Virus record (IMG/VR): IMGVR_UViG_3300028091_000011
Location: 1 to 54,054 of that record
Direction: 5' to 3' (one strand)
Length of the DNA: 54,054 nucleotides
DNA from: a virus
Shown: positions 1 to 7,893 of the stretch, in pieces
Numbering within the stretch: the stretch's first letter is position 1
How the letters are laid out: each line of letters opens with the position of its first letter
Notes under the pieces: model-generated
The model's input: the letters and a program-made list of their open reading frames with translations, nothing else
What the model was told of the DNA's origin: nothing
Databases searched by the model: none
Made by a program: the position numbers and the translations under genes

Positions 1-196
1 GCTCCCGTGCGATCTTGTCGATCATCATCATCATCGCCCAGTCGCTTGGTGTCAAGTCCTCGTTGAACTTGTGCTTGAACATGGCGTTGATCGCGCCAAC
101 AGTACGCATGAAATGATGCTGTGCGTCTCCGTAGGTGCGTCCTCGCTTCGACACAGCATCAATCGCCTCATTCAATAATGCTTCTTTGTCGTTCAC
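1..196 (-). CDS. DUF6378-like phage protein, 3' part cut by window edge
   Basis: Partial gene running leftwards out of the window. I translated it by hand from a GTG at 196 that shares four bases (GTGA) with the stop of the methyltransferase upstream; a GGAGA ribosome site lies about 11 bases before it. The visible ~65 residues include RGRTYGDA, a histidine-rich turn, then PSDWAMMMMIDKIAR. This order, an RGxxYG motif followed by a D-x-A-x-M-x-x-x-KIAR helix, is what I remember of the DUF6378 family, a small helical protein common in phages with no assigned activity. It appears to be the last visible gene of the minus-strand operon. The family call rests on motif memory only. Confidence 0.7.
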   Translation of the reverse strand, partial: MNDKEALLNEAIDAVSKRGRTYGDAQHHFMRTVGAINAMFKHKFNEDLTPSDWAMMMMIDKIARE

Positions 197-1548
197 GGAG
201 TGGTCTCCGAGAAAAGAGTTGGATGCGCTGTTGATTTCGTTCGCTTTTCCATTGCAGACGCGATACGAGCCTTCGCTATCTCGACATAACTCGCTTCTCT
301 TTCAATACCAACAAAGCGAAATCCTTCCAGCATCGCTGCCTTGCCCGTACTTCCTGATCCCATGAAAGGATCAAGGACGATCCCGTTTGGAGGGGTGACC
401 AAGCGACATAGGTAGCGCATCAGGTCGGTCGGCTTGACCGTTGGATGGGTGTTCACCCTTGGTCGTGGATTCTGTTCACGAATCTCATTTGTGTAGGGAA
501 GCGTTCCATGCTTCCTCTGCCCGAATGCAACAGACTGCTGCAAGGTTCCGCTGTCGGATTCCAAGCCATCTTCCCTGTCGCTCCTGCTTGCCTTGGCGCA
601 GTAGAAGAAACGGGCGGCAGACCCGCTGTCGCCAAATCCCGTGAGCGGTCTACCCGCTTGAGACTGTCCGTAGGTGGAAGACTTGACATTCTGAATGCCG
701 CACGGCTTGCCGCTAGTTGTGTGGGGAAACAACCCCACCACCTCATCGCTGCCATCGTGAATGAGGTTGGCGGGGAAGCGACCCTTCGTCGTGTCCATTT
801 CCCCGATTCCGATTTGTGGAGAGAAGTATCCATCGCCTCTCCTTCTTCTGTCAATCCTCATCCTTGCAGAGTTGGGGCTGTTCACTCTTTCCATAGCGGC
901 TGCGTCCTCTGCGCTCGTGGAAATCCTACACCCATCAACATTGATCCCGCCCGTTCCGTGCTTCAACACATTCTCCGCAACCGTTCCGACGAGCGGCTTC
1001 CTTGCGACGATGATCGGCTCCCATGCGGGCTTGAGAGCGGTTCCCCAACCATTCCATTTTTTTGCATCATCGGTTGCTGGGGGATCAATGGTGATCTTCC
1101 TGCCACCAGCACTCCATCCCGATGATGTTTGGTATTCGCATTGTTGATTGACCAATCTCCCAGCCCTAGCGGGATCAACTTCTCCAACTTCACGCTCGGC
1201 TCCCGCCGCCTTGTCAATCGCCTTGCTCACATCATGCGACTTGGGGAATCCGCTGCCGTAGACCCACATGATGCAGTCTCGGATTTCCCATCCTGCGTCT
1301 TCAATCGCCACGGCAAGTCGGTGGTAGGTGCGAGTTCCGCCGAAGGCAAGAAGGTGACATCCCGGCTTTGCAACCCGCAAGGCTTCGATCCAAAAGTCCT
1401 TGGCGGGAACGCCGTGATCCCACTCCTTCCCCATGAACTCAAGTCCGTAGGGAGGATCGGTAACAATGGAGTCAATGCTTTGATCGCAAAGTTTCCGAAT
1501 CTCGTTCCAACAATCGCCTGCATAGATCGTGTGCCTGATGTCTTCCAT
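193..1548 (-). CDS. DNA methyltransferase, class beta (N4-cytosine or N6-adenine), orphan
   Basis: Transfers a methyl group from S-adenosylmethionine to an exocyclic amino group in DNA. The catalytic motif TDPPYG (about residue 30) precedes the AdoMet-binding motif DPFMGSGSTG (about residue 400), which is the class beta order; the ~350 residues between hold the target recognition domain. I choose ATG 1548 (MEDIRH) because GAGGAAG sits just upstream and it clears the helicase stop at 1575; a longer frame to 1662 would overlap the helicase. No restriction endonuclease gene is adjacent, so it is an orphan enzyme, probably protecting phage DNA from host restriction or marking it for regulation. 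The target sequence cannot be read from the protein. Confidence 0.92.
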   Translation of the reverse strand: MEDIRHTIYAGDCWNEIRKLCDQSIDSIVTDPPYGLEFMGKEWDHGVPAKDFWIEALRVAKPGCHLLAFGGTRTYHRLAVAIEDAGWEIRDCIMWVYGSGFPKSHDVSKAIDKAAGAEREVGEVDPARAGRLVNQQCEYQTSSGWSAGGRKITIDPPATDDAKKWNGWGTALKPAWEPIIVARKPLVGTVAENVLKHGTGGINVDGCRISTSAEDAAAMERVNSPNSARMRIDRRRRGDGYFSPQIGIGEMDTTKGRFPANLIHDGSDEVVGLFPHTTSGKPCGIQNVKSSTYGQSQAGRPLTGFGDSGSAARFFYCAKASRSDREDGLESDSGTLQQSVAFGQRKHGTLPYTNEIREQNPRPRVNTHPTVKPTDLMRYLCRLVTPPNGIVLDPFMGSGSTGKAAMLEGFRFVGIEREASYVEIAKARIASAMEKRTKSTAHPTLFSETTP

Positions 1549-1574
1549 GACTTCCTCGTCTGTGCTTGGGCGAT

Positions 1575-3248
1575 CTAGCCCTTCTTGATCTTGTCGATTG
1601 CCTCTGACGCGCCCTTGCGGTCGAAGTTCGCGGGGTCGAGACCAGCCTTGCGAAGCACCCATGCCTGCTTGTCCGTGGGCGCGGACATGAGGTGTTCGAT
1701 CAACTGGCTTGCCTCCTTGGTGTTGAGGTTGTCAACATTGGGAATGTTGTTGCGCTTCAGGAAGGCGATCTGCTTCTCGCTGGCGGGAATGCGCTTCGCC
1801 CACCCGGGCACGCGCTGCGGCACGATCCCAAGCGACGAGAACGGGTCGATGTCCTGCGTCTTGTAGGTCGTGCGAATCTTGATGAAAGTCCTGCGCTTCT
1901 CCTCCGCCTCGCGCTTGAGGTCGCGCTCGACCTCATCCATCTGCTCAAGTACATCGACCTCGACCAGCAGCGAGTTGTTGGCATCCTGCTCCGACTTCGC
2001 CGTAGCCCTGTCGCGCACAGCGTCAGACCAGTTTCCTCCAAGCGCGTCCGCGACACGCATCAACTTGTGGCGACCAGAGTTCCCAACGAAGTCGAGGACG
2101 GTCACGCACTTCTTCGCGCTCGACGCGATTGCAGCCCGTCTCCCCTCTGGCGTTTCGATCCCGTCAATCACGCTCGGCAGCGTCCTCGTACCGCGACCAA
2201 CCATCTGGCAGTAAAGGCTCCTGCTCTTGGTCGGGCGCATCATGGCGATGAACTGAACGCCCTTGCCGTCCGTTGCTGGGTCGTCCCACCCCTCCGTGGC
2301 GATGCCGACATTGCAAAGGAACTGGTACTTGCCGTCACCGAAGTCGCGGAAGATGGTTCGCCTGCGGTCGTGCGGGGTGTTCGCGCTCACGAACGCCGCC
2401 GTGTTGGGCTTGTACCTGTTGATGATTTCAGCCACCCGCTCGGCGTGTTCGACGGACGCGCAGAAGATGAGCGTTCGCCTGTCGCCAGCGATCTTCACGG
2501 TCGGCTCGACCATGCGGTGGAGCGTCTCCTCGTACTTCAGAACGCGGTCGAGGTCGGCTCCGTTGAGGTCGCCAGCGGTGGTGCGGCAGTCGGAGTAGTC
2601 GAGGCTGCTGACCGTGACCATCGTCTGCTTGATGGGGACAAGAAATCCGTCTGCAATGCCTTCAGCGACACCGTACTCATACGCGACCGAATCGAACACC
2701 TGACCAAGAGCCTCTTCGTCGGCGCGGTCGGGGGTCGCGGTAACGCCAAGAACCTTCGCGCCGCCAGCGGTGAACCAGTTGATGACATCTCGGTACGACG
2801 AACTCGTCGCGTGGTGAGCCTCGTCAACGACGACAAGGCTGAACTGCGATGGGTTGAACCGCTCCATCCGCCGCGAACCGCCGCTCTCCGCGACACAGGT
2901 CTGGACGGATGCGACGACGACTGGATCGGCGTAGATGCCGTTCGTCGCACGCCGCTCCGCCATCTCAACGGAGGCGTTGATGCCAACTCGCGTCTGGATG
3001 TGCCGTGCAGCCTGTTCGACAAGTTCGCTTCGGTGGGCGATCACTAGGCAACGCTTCCCATTGCCAGACATTCGGCGGATCATCTCGCCAAAGGTCGCCG
3101 TCTTGCCAAGACCAGTCGCCATGACGAGCAGGGTCGAGTCGTTGGTCTGGAACTCGCGTTCGACAGCCTCGACAGCCTCGGTCTGGTACGGACGCAGGCT
3201 GATCGCCTTGCGCTGAATCAACTGCGTGGGAGTGAACAGGTCGGTCAT
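1575..3248 (-). CDS. DEAD/DEAH-box superfamily 2 helicase
   Basis: ATP-dependent helicase or translocase acting on nucleic acid. Motifs in order: MATGLGKT (Walker A, about residues 43-50), VVDEAHH (Walker B/DEAH, about residue 138), TATPDR (motif III-like), TLIFCASVEHAERV (start of the second RecA domain), a stretch around EGWDDPATDGKGVQ and MVGRGTRT (motif VI arginine finger). At 557 residues it matches compact phage ResIII-type helicases used in replication or recombination. Its ATG overlaps the stop of the 89-residue gene upstream by four bases, so it is translationally coupled in the minus-strand operon. The last ~100 residues look like a small helical domain of unknown role. Confidence 0.93.
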   Translation of the reverse strand: MTDLFTPTQLIQRKAISLRPYQTEAVEAVEREFQTNDSTLLVMATGLGKTATFGEMIRRMSGNGKRCLVIAHRSELVEQAARHIQTRVGINASVEMAERRATNGIYADPVVVASVQTCVAESGGSRRMERFNPSQFSLVVVDEAHHATSSSYRDVINWFTAGGAKVLGVTATPDRADEEALGQVFDSVAYEYGVAEGIADGFLVPIKQTMVTVSSLDYSDCRTTAGDLNGADLDRVLKYEETLHRMVEPTVKIAGDRRTLIFCASVEHAERVAEIINRYKPNTAAFVSANTPHDRRRTIFRDFGDGKYQFLCNVGIATEGWDDPATDGKGVQFIAMMRPTKSRSLYCQMVGRGTRTLPSVIDGIETPEGRRAAIASSAKKCVTVLDFVGNSGRHKLMRVADALGGNWSDAVRDRATAKSEQDANNSLLVEVDVLEQMDEVERDLKREAEEKRRTFIKIRTTYKTQDIDPFSSLGIVPQRVPGWAKRIPASEKQIAFLKRNNIPNVDNLNTKEASQLIEHLMSAPTDKQAWVLRKAGLDPANFDRKGASEAIDKIKKG

Positions 3249-3514
3249 GCGGTCGGCTTCCGATACGGATGCGAGTCATCGCCTGCAACGCCGCTTCTCG
3301 CGGCTTCTTCCATCGTCGCGTGATAGTGAGACGGTGGCATCTGCGCCATGATGAACGAGAACAGCCTGCGGGCATCCTCATCCTTGACCACGATCACCTC
3401 GTCGCCACGGGTCGCGCTCGGCTTGAGTTCGACTCTGGCATCGCCGCCAAAGAACGAGATTCTGCTGACGGAATCGACTGGTATGAACACCAGTTCGGAT
3501 AGTGGAATGAACAT
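3245..3514 (-). CDS. hypothetical protein, 89 aa
   Basis: Not recognised. The frame reads MFIPLSELVFIPVDSV then a beta-rich middle (RISFFGGDARVEL) and EDARRLFSFIMAQ, a short helix. The start ATG at 3514 overlaps the TGA of the ParB-like gene (TGATG) with a GGGA site upstream; a longer frame to 3652 would run inside that gene and is rejected. The stop overlaps the helicase start by four bases. It therefore sits tightly between ParB-like protein and helicase and is probably a small accessory of early DNA metabolism, but this is inference from position only. Confidence 0.75.
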   Translation of the reverse strand: MFIPLSELVFIPVDSVSRISFFGGDARVELKPSATRGDEVIVVKDEDARRLFSFIMAQMPPSHYHATMEEAARSGVAGDDSHPYRKPTA

Positions 3515-4338
3515 CACTTGCGTCCCTTCTTGAGATTCTTCGGAGCCATTTCGATTGCGACCTTTCCAAGCCAGCCCGTGTGCTTGCAGGCATCGCACCC
3601 GTCTCCATTGCAATACACGCACAGGTCGTGCGGCATCGCATCGGTCAGGCAACGCTTGGCGTTCCTTATGTCCGCGTCCAGCGCGTTCCAGTTGACCGAA
3701 TAGCCAGCGGGGTCGCTCGACAGCATCGTGAGCGCGGCACGCACCGCGTCGATCATGCCGATGATCTCCGTGTACTTCTTCTTCGCCTCCGCCATCGGCT
3801 CGTCTGCGGCGTTGTCGCCAGCGTCATCGTCGCCGTCAACGCCCGTGGACTCCTCGTCCATCTCCTCGACCTCATCGACCGAATCGGAGCCTTCCTCCTC
3901 GCGCATCCTGTGCTGGCGCACGAACTCGTGCGACACGCCGATGCGCCGCGCAATCTCCCTGTCCGACATCATCTCGGTGGTCGGGATCGCGAGAACCATC
4001 TCGACGGCGCGAATCTTGTCGGCGTTGCTTCGGCGCAGACCGTGCGACTGGTTCGCGCCAGCGGCACGCCACATAGCCTCGCTGTCGGTCATCGGAATGA
4101 CCTCGGCTTCGATCTCCTCGTATCCAAGTTCCCGTGCAGCCTGAACGCGATGCCATCCGTCAACGATGAACATCACGCCCTCGACAAGAGCGACCGTGAT
4201 AGGTGGCATGACCGCGCCGCCTGACATCGACTCCTTGTAGTCGTCAACCGTTCCCGTGTCGGTACGGGTGCGCGACTGAAACCGCGCATCATCGGTGAGG
4301 TCTGCGAGAGGGACAACCGTCTTCTTGGTCTTCGTCAT
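3514..4338 (-). CDS. ParB-like protein with C-terminal zinc motif
   Basis: The N-terminal half resembles the ParB/Sulfiredoxin fold: DLTDDARFQSRTR, then PPITVALVEGVMFIVDGWHR with the characteristic DGWHRVQAA turn (about residues 58-67), then a helix-turn-helix-like MSDREIARRIGVSHEFVRQH (about residues 124-143). An acidic linker follows. The C-terminus has CVYCNGDGCDACKHTGWL, a four-cysteine CxxC-x4-CxxC zinc knuckle. Phage proteins of this type bind or nick DNA, or act in partition and transcription; which applies here is unknown. It lies downstream of a 346-base structured non-coding region that may contain its site. AAGGA lies ten bases before the ATG. Confidence 0.85.
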   Translation of the reverse strand: MTKTKKTVVPLADLTDDARFQSRTRTDTGTVDDYKESMSGGAVMPPITVALVEGVMFIVDGWHRVQAARELGYEEIEAEVIPMTDSEAMWRAAGANQSHGLRRSNADKIRAVEMVLAIPTTEMMSDREIARRIGVSHEFVRQHRMREEEGSDSVDEVEEMDEESTGVDGDDDAGDNAADEPMAEAKKKYTEIIGMIDAVRAALTMLSSDPAGYSVNWNALDADIRNAKRCLTDAMPHDLCVYCNGDGCDACKHTGWLGKVAIEMAPKNLKKGRK

Positions 4339-4684
4339 TCCCGTATCATCCTTGATGTTGAGGTGTTTCTTTGGCTACCCGTGAGGCGGGAGCGCAGAGC
4401 GGCTCCTGAAGGAGAGCCGCTGCGATCTCTGGCTGACCCTTTCGGCGTACAGCGCGTATCGCGCCCCGTCAGAATGCTCATTTCGGTGGGGTCAGCCACC
4501 CGCTGATGACGGGGAATAGCGCGGGTGTCAATCGTTGACACTCGGCGTAGGGTAGAGCCAATCCCTACGGCAAATCCCCGTCTTTCGACGGGGAGACCTC
4601 GACCTTCTCGACGGGCAGTCGTCACCCTTCCCGATGCGCCACAGCGCAGTAGTCGTCGGGAGCGACTTGACCTTTGGTTGGACA
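4339..4684. other. 346-bp non-coding region with nested inverted repeats
   Basis: No credible gene lies here. Reading the bases gives many perfect inverted repeats: AGCGGCT/AGCCGCT (4398-4404 and 4415-4421), GGCTGACCC/GGGTCAGCC (4431-4439 and 4489-4497), CCCCGTCA/TGACGGGG (4464-4471 and 4507-4514), the palindrome at 4525-4541, CGTAGGG/CCCTACG (4546-4552 and 4563-4569) and CCCCGTC/GACGGGG (4576-4582 and 4587-4593). As the region lies between ERF and the ParB-like gene on a common strand, it may be a structured leader, an origin or a partition site. No known RNA family was recognised. Confidence 0.7.
4525..4541. repeat. GTCAA-N3-TTGAC palindrome, site 1
   Basis: GTGTCAATCGTTGACAC, perfect 7-bp arms around TCG, inside the non-coding region. 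One of at least five copies of GTCAA-N3-TTGAC in the window (others at 10466, 18669, 35374 and 48094). Its size and two-fold symmetry suit a dimeric repressor operator. No promoter with good spacing is centred on it. Confidence 0.75.
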
Positions 4685-5494
4685 TCAGCCGCCCCTTGAG
4701 GAGCGGCGGGTGCGGAGCGTATCCAGCCGCGAGGACTTGTCACTACCCTCTGCGGAAGATTCCGCATTTTCTTCCCCAGCCGCCTCGCCGTGGGCTTGAA
4801 CAGCCTTGGCGACCCACGCTTCCACGCGAGGCAAGAGCGACTCGGGCAGACCAGCGATGCCGCTGGAGACATCGAAGCCCTGCCCCTCAACCGCCGCGAG
4901 GAGCGCGACTGGGTTGCGCTTGATCGCCGCCAGACGATTGAGAATCTCGTCGGCGCGGTCAGAGCCGATCAGAGGCTCGTCGGATGAAGCCGCGCGAATG
5001 GGGGCGGCTTCCGACAGGAAGTCGTCAGCGGGCTTGCTGGGCTTGCTGGCGGGCTTGCCGCTTCCGCCCTTGGCGTTGGCAGGGTTGAAGGTAGGACGGC
5101 TCTTGCGATCCTCTTCCCCATCGTCGTCGGGTTCCCCGACCACCAGACCGAACGCCGCAAGAGAGTACCTACGGAGGTAGGTCACGAACGAACCCAAGAC
5201 CTGTGCCGTTGCACGCTCGGGCAATGCCATGCTCACGCTGTCCGCCATCCATTCGCCGCTGGCGTGAATGAGTCGAGTCGTGACGGAGACGCTGTTGTCG
5301 CCCGTGCTGATTGACTGGACGATTGCGAGTCCTTGCTTCGCGAGTGGCTTGCGGAGCGACTCGGTGTGCGCCGCGAGACTCGCGTAGCGGTTCTTGAAGT
5401 GCGGGTTCACCGCGTCGAACTCTGGGTTCGCGATCTCAAGTTGCGCCTTCGCAAGCGCGGCAGCGAGACTGCCGATCTGCTGTGACTGTTCCAT
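4685..5494 (-). CDS. erf: ERF-family single-strand annealing recombinase
   Basis: Anneals complementary single strands during phage recombination. The N-terminal ~130 residues carry the family pattern: EIANPEFDAVNPHFKNRYAS (about residues 21-40), LRKPLAKQGLAIVQ, then LIHASGEW, and GSFVTYLRRYSLAAFGLV with the acidic GEPDDDGEED that ends the core. A Ser/Pro/Lys linker and a charged C-terminus follow, common in ERF proteins. Its own promoter lies at 5550-5577. The YqaJ-type exonuclease at 8108 is the natural partner: exonuclease to expose single strands, ERF to anneal them. Size (269 aa) is usual for the family. Confidence 0.92.
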   Translation of the reverse strand: MEQSQQIGSLAAALAKAQLEIANPEFDAVNPHFKNRYASLAAHTESLRKPLAKQGLAIVQSISTGDNSVSVTTRLIHASGEWMADSVSMALPERATAQVLGSFVTYLRRYSLAAFGLVVGEPDDDGEEDRKSRPTFNPANAKGGSGKPASKPSKPADDFLSEAAPIRAASSDEPLIGSDRADEILNRLAAIKRNPVALLAAVEGQGFDVSSGIAGLPESLLPRVEAWVAKAVQAHGEAAGEENAESSAEGSDKSSRLDTLRTRRSSRGG

Positions 5495-5549
5495 TGTGTG
5501 TTGCCTCTTGTCTCTGATTCAGGCGACCCCGTTAGCCGCCATTGTCGGT

Positions 5550-5577
5550 AGTATACCGAACTCGGAATAGGTGTCAA
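5550..5577 (-). promoter_or_regulatory. sigma-70 promoter of the ERF gene
   Basis: On the minus strand TTGACA (5577-5572), a 16-bp spacer and TATACT (5555-5550). It reads into the ERF gene at 5494 with a leader of about 50 bases. The -35 sits in CTTGACACCT, the same ten bases as the promoter at 7026-7053. It overlaps the stop of the small gene upstream. Confidence 0.8.
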
Positions 5578-5837
5578 GACCCTCGGACGAGTTTCCCGAA
5601 CTTCTTCAGGGCTTCGTCCCAGTCGTTGTAGAGTTCGATGGTTACATCGTTGCCGACGACCTGTACACGCGCGACCGCGTGAATGTCGTCGCGCACATTG
5701 CGGCAGAGCGCGGCGACCGCGAACTCCCCGATGCGACCGATTGCCGTAGCCCTGTTCTCCATGATGGAGTCAACGGCGGCGGCGGAGAGGAGACGAACCG
5801 TCTCCACCGAAGGGGAGAACTTCTTCTTGTTGGACAT
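5574..5837 (-). CDS. hypothetical protein, 87 aa
   Basis: Not recognised. The frame from ATG 5837 reads MSNKKKFSPSVETVRLL, a helical middle with AAVDSIMENRATAIGRIGEFAVAALC and a C-terminus with VQVVGNDVTIELYNDWDEALKKF. A second ATG lies directly before it (5840); longer frames would overlap the DUF932 gene and its terminator. There is no obvious ribosome site, but TACAAC lies seven bases before ATG 5837 on this strand, so a leaderless message is possible. It sits between DUF932 and ERF genes, hence probably early. Confidence 0.65.
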   Translation of the reverse strand: MSNKKKFSPSVETVRLLSAAAVDSIMENRATAIGRIGEFAVAALCRNVRDDIHAVARVQVVGNDVTIELYNDWDEALKKFGKLVRGS

Positions 5838-5868
5838 CATGCTAGTTGTACCCGCTGAATCGAAAGCA

Positions 5869-5892
5869 CCGCCGCGTGTCTGGTCGCGGCGG
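5869..5892 (-). terminator. hairpin terminator after DUF932 gene
   Basis: On the minus strand CCGCCGCG, an 8-base loop and CGCGGCGG form a perfect 8-bp GC stem, followed by TGCTTTC. It lies about 35 bases after the stop of the DUF932 gene. The T tract is short, so termination may be partial. Confidence 0.6.
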
Positions 5893-5926
5893 CGCAACTT
5901 GAGGTCACCAGACGACCGTGAGACGC

Positions 5927-6946
5927 TTACGCGCCGACCAGTTCGACCGTCTTGCGCCACGCGATGTTGCGGAGTTCCGCCTCGCGTCCGAAGAGGTGCG
6001 AGTGGATGCGGGCATCGGACGAAGGTGCGCTACGCGCGGCGAGTTCGCTATGCTGGAGGAACTCGGTCACCGCGTTGTACGCGATCCAAGCGTTCGCACC
6101 GAACTGACCAGCCTCGCGGTCGAAGGTCTCGCTCATGCGGCGGAGCGCGGCGACACAGGTCGCCTTCTTCGTCTCCTCGCGCTTGTTGACGGGGTTCAGC
6201 GGGATTTCGCCGTACATCGTCTCAAGCACATCGACCCACAGCCCGCGAATCTGCTCGGCGTTCAGCGACTTCTTCGCCACGCCGTTGATGGCGATGGCGT
6301 AGTTGTCGGTCGCCTTCTTCCACGCCTTCGACACGCGCACCGCGTACTCGCGGTTCTCAAGGAAGTTGAGCGTGTGCTTGAGGCTCCACGCGAAGCCGTC
6401 CTTGCCGCCCTCCTGAAGAGCCATGCGGACGGTGTTCGCGCACACGGGGCGGATGCCCGACCACATTGACTTGTACGCGAGGGTTCCGTCATGCCCGTTG
6501 CACAGGATGAAGTAGGGCTTCACGAAGTCGCCCTTGCCTCCGATCTCAATGCCGTCCTTCGACCCGATGGCGGTGTACACGATGCGTCCGCCGCGAATCG
6601 AACCGAAGGTCTCGGCGCAACCGCCGATCTCCTCCGCGATCAACTGCGCGTCCTCCGCCATCTGGCGGTTCTGGAGCGGAGTCCAGTTGGACGGCTGGAC
6701 GGCGAAGATGTCGCCCGTGTCCTCGCGGATCACCATCTTGAAACGCTCGGTGGCGAAGGCGGTGGGCTTGTCGTCGCCGTCGATGTAACCCGACAGGCGG
6801 TTGGTCGTGACGATGTTCCAGTCCAGTCCCGACTCGCTGAACGCCTCCATCGGCATCATGTCGGTCTGGACGACCCGACCCTTGCCGTGCCAAGCGGCGG
6901 TGCGGCGGAGGATCAGGTTGTCGGTGTCGGTCATCTCGTGTGCCAT
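5927..6946 (-). CDS. DUF932 phage/plasmid protein
   Basis: Belongs to the DUF932 family, found in many phages and plasmids next to recombination genes; biochemical role unknown. Supporting features: the early RTAAWHGKG (about residues 14-22), LSGYIDGDDKPTAFATERFKMVIRED, NWTPLQNRQMAEDAQLI, and the central FILCNGHDGTLAYKSMWSGI followed by RPVCANTVRMAL, the most conserved part of the family. At 339 aa it is full length. AGGAGA precedes ATG 6946, and a strong promoter (7026-7053) lies upstream, divergent from the promoter of the peptidase-like gene at 7154. Confidence 0.9.
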   Translation of the reverse strand: MAHEMTDTDNLILRRTAAWHGKGRVVQTDMMPMEAFSESGLDWNIVTTNRLSGYIDGDDKPTAFATERFKMVIREDTGDIFAVQPSNWTPLQNRQMAEDAQLIAEEIGGCAETFGSIRGGRIVYTAIGSKDGIEIGGKGDFVKPYFILCNGHDGTLAYKSMWSGIRPVCANTVRMALQEGGKDGFAWSLKHTLNFLENREYAVRVSKAWKKATDNYAIAINGVAKKSLNAEQIRGLWVDVLETMYGEIPLNPVNKREETKKATCVAALRRMSETFDREAGQFGANAWIAYNAVTEFLQHSELAARSAPSSDARIHSHLFGREAELRNIAWRKTVELVGA

Positions 6947-7025
6947 TGCTCGTCTCTCCTATGCGTGTGCGGCGTTGCCGCGATTCCGATCAGTCGAGCC
7001 AGCCCGTTTGCTGTTCGACCCGCGT

Positions 7026-7053
7026 ACTATACCCCAATCGGCACAGGTGTCAA
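7026..7053 (-). promoter_or_regulatory. sigma-70 promoter of the DUF932 gene
   Basis: Minus strand TTGACA (7053-7048), 16-bp spacer, TATAGT (7031-7026). It drives the DUF932 gene at 6946 with a leader of roughly 70 bases. Its -35 context CTTGACACCT is shared with 5550-5577. It is back to back with the plus-strand promoter at 7101-7129, so a regulator binding here could control both arms. Confidence 0.82.
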
Positions 7054-7100
7054 GGGGTGTGAACAGAAAATGGGAGAAATAGATTCTTGCCGCGACCCAC

Positions 7101-7129
7101 TTGACAAGTGTTGATACTTGTGGTAGGGT
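7101..7129 (+). promoter_or_regulatory. sigma-70 promoter of the rightward accessory operon
   Basis: TTGACA (7101-7106), 17-bp spacer, TAGGGT (7124-7129), then GGAAGGAG and ATG 7154. The -35 is embedded in CACTTGACAAGTG, an inverted repeat (CACTT/AAGTG), which could be an operator overlapping the promoter. Confidence 0.78.
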
Positions 7130-7153
7130 GTAAGCCTCACGGAAGGAGTCTTG

Positions 7154-7885
7154 ATGCCTACTCTCAAGAACGGCAAGTGGAGGATGCCCAAAGACAGCAG
7201 CATCCGACAATGGAAGAACACAAGCGAGTTTCCAGACTCGTGGGCAAAGGCAACGGTCGAGTGGCTGTGCGAGTTCTACGGAGTCCCTGCGGTGTCGATC
7301 ACCATCTGGGACGCGAAGAAGAGGCGCGGCAGCGGTACGGCGTTCCTGACCATGAACAGGGTTCATCTTTCCATCTCTCGGCGCAACTACCGCCGCGACT
7401 GGAAATACTGGAACATCTACTGGGATGTCCCGCGCACGGCGAACAGCGCGTGCGAGGCGTTCGTGTTCCTCGCGGCTCACGAGATCGCCCACATCAGTCA
7501 CGAGGGCAAGACGATCTACCGAACTTGCCAACAGGAGAGTTCGCTCCCGAACAAGCGCGACTGGCGGAACCGCATGGAGTGCCGCATTCAAGACATGGCG
7601 CAGAATGCGCTTGATGCCTACCGCGCGGGCGCATACAGGTGTCTCCTCGCGCATCACGCATCGTCCATCAGACGAGAAGCGGCGGCAAAGACCGCAAAGG
7701 CGGAGATGAAGCAAAGGGCAAGCACGGCAGAGGCTCGTGTACTCGCGCTGGAATCTCGCGTCGAGGTCTGGGACGCAAAGAAGCGCAGAGCGGAGAACGC
7801 GATCAAGAAACTACGCAGGAGCATCTCGGGAATACTGGCGGCGCAGAAGCGTGCCGCATTGAAAGCGGGCGCGAAGCCGCTATAG
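7154..7885 (+). CDS. HExxH putative zinc metallopeptidase-like protein
   Basis: Contains AAHEIAHISHEGK (about residues 107-119), the HExxH zinc-binding motif with a third histidine three residues on, inside a hydrophobic helix (AFVFLAAHEIAH). This is typical of gluzincin- or SprT-like folds; the substrate is unknown. The region after residue 165 is an Ala/Arg/Lys/Glu-rich coiled coil ending in AQKRAALKAGAKPL. I take ATG 7154, five bases after GGAAGGAG, rather than TTG 7151. It is the first gene of the rightward early operon. The promoter of the next gene lies in its last codons. Confidence 0.75.
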   Translation: MPTLKNGKWRMPKDSSIRQWKNTSEFPDSWAKATVEWLCEFYGVPAVSITIWDAKKRRGSGTAFLTMNRVHLSISRRNYRRDWKYWNIYWDVPRTANSACEAFVFLAAHEIAHISHEGKTIYRTCQQESSLPNKRDWRNRMECRIQDMAQNALDAYRAGAYRCLLAHHASSIRREAAAKTAKAEMKQRASTAEARVLALESRVEVWDAKKRRAENAIKKLRRSISGILAAQKRAALKAGAKPL

Positions 7886-7886
7886 T
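7859..7886 (+). promoter_or_regulatory. promoter for the small HTH gene, leaderless geometry
   Basis: TTGAAA (7859-7864), 16-bp spacer, TATAGT (7881-7886), inside the end of the peptidase-like gene. The -10 ends seven bases before ATG 7894, so transcription should start at or next to the A of the start codon. No ribosome site is present before that ATG, consistent with a leaderless message. Confidence 0.7.
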
Positions 7887-7893
7887 GTACCGA

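Noticed and set aside
1692-3047. Long open frame on the plus strand opposite the helicase (451 codons)
   Set aside because: It mirrors the helicase codons, has no family motif and no neighbours on that strand; GC-rich third positions keep the opposite strand open.
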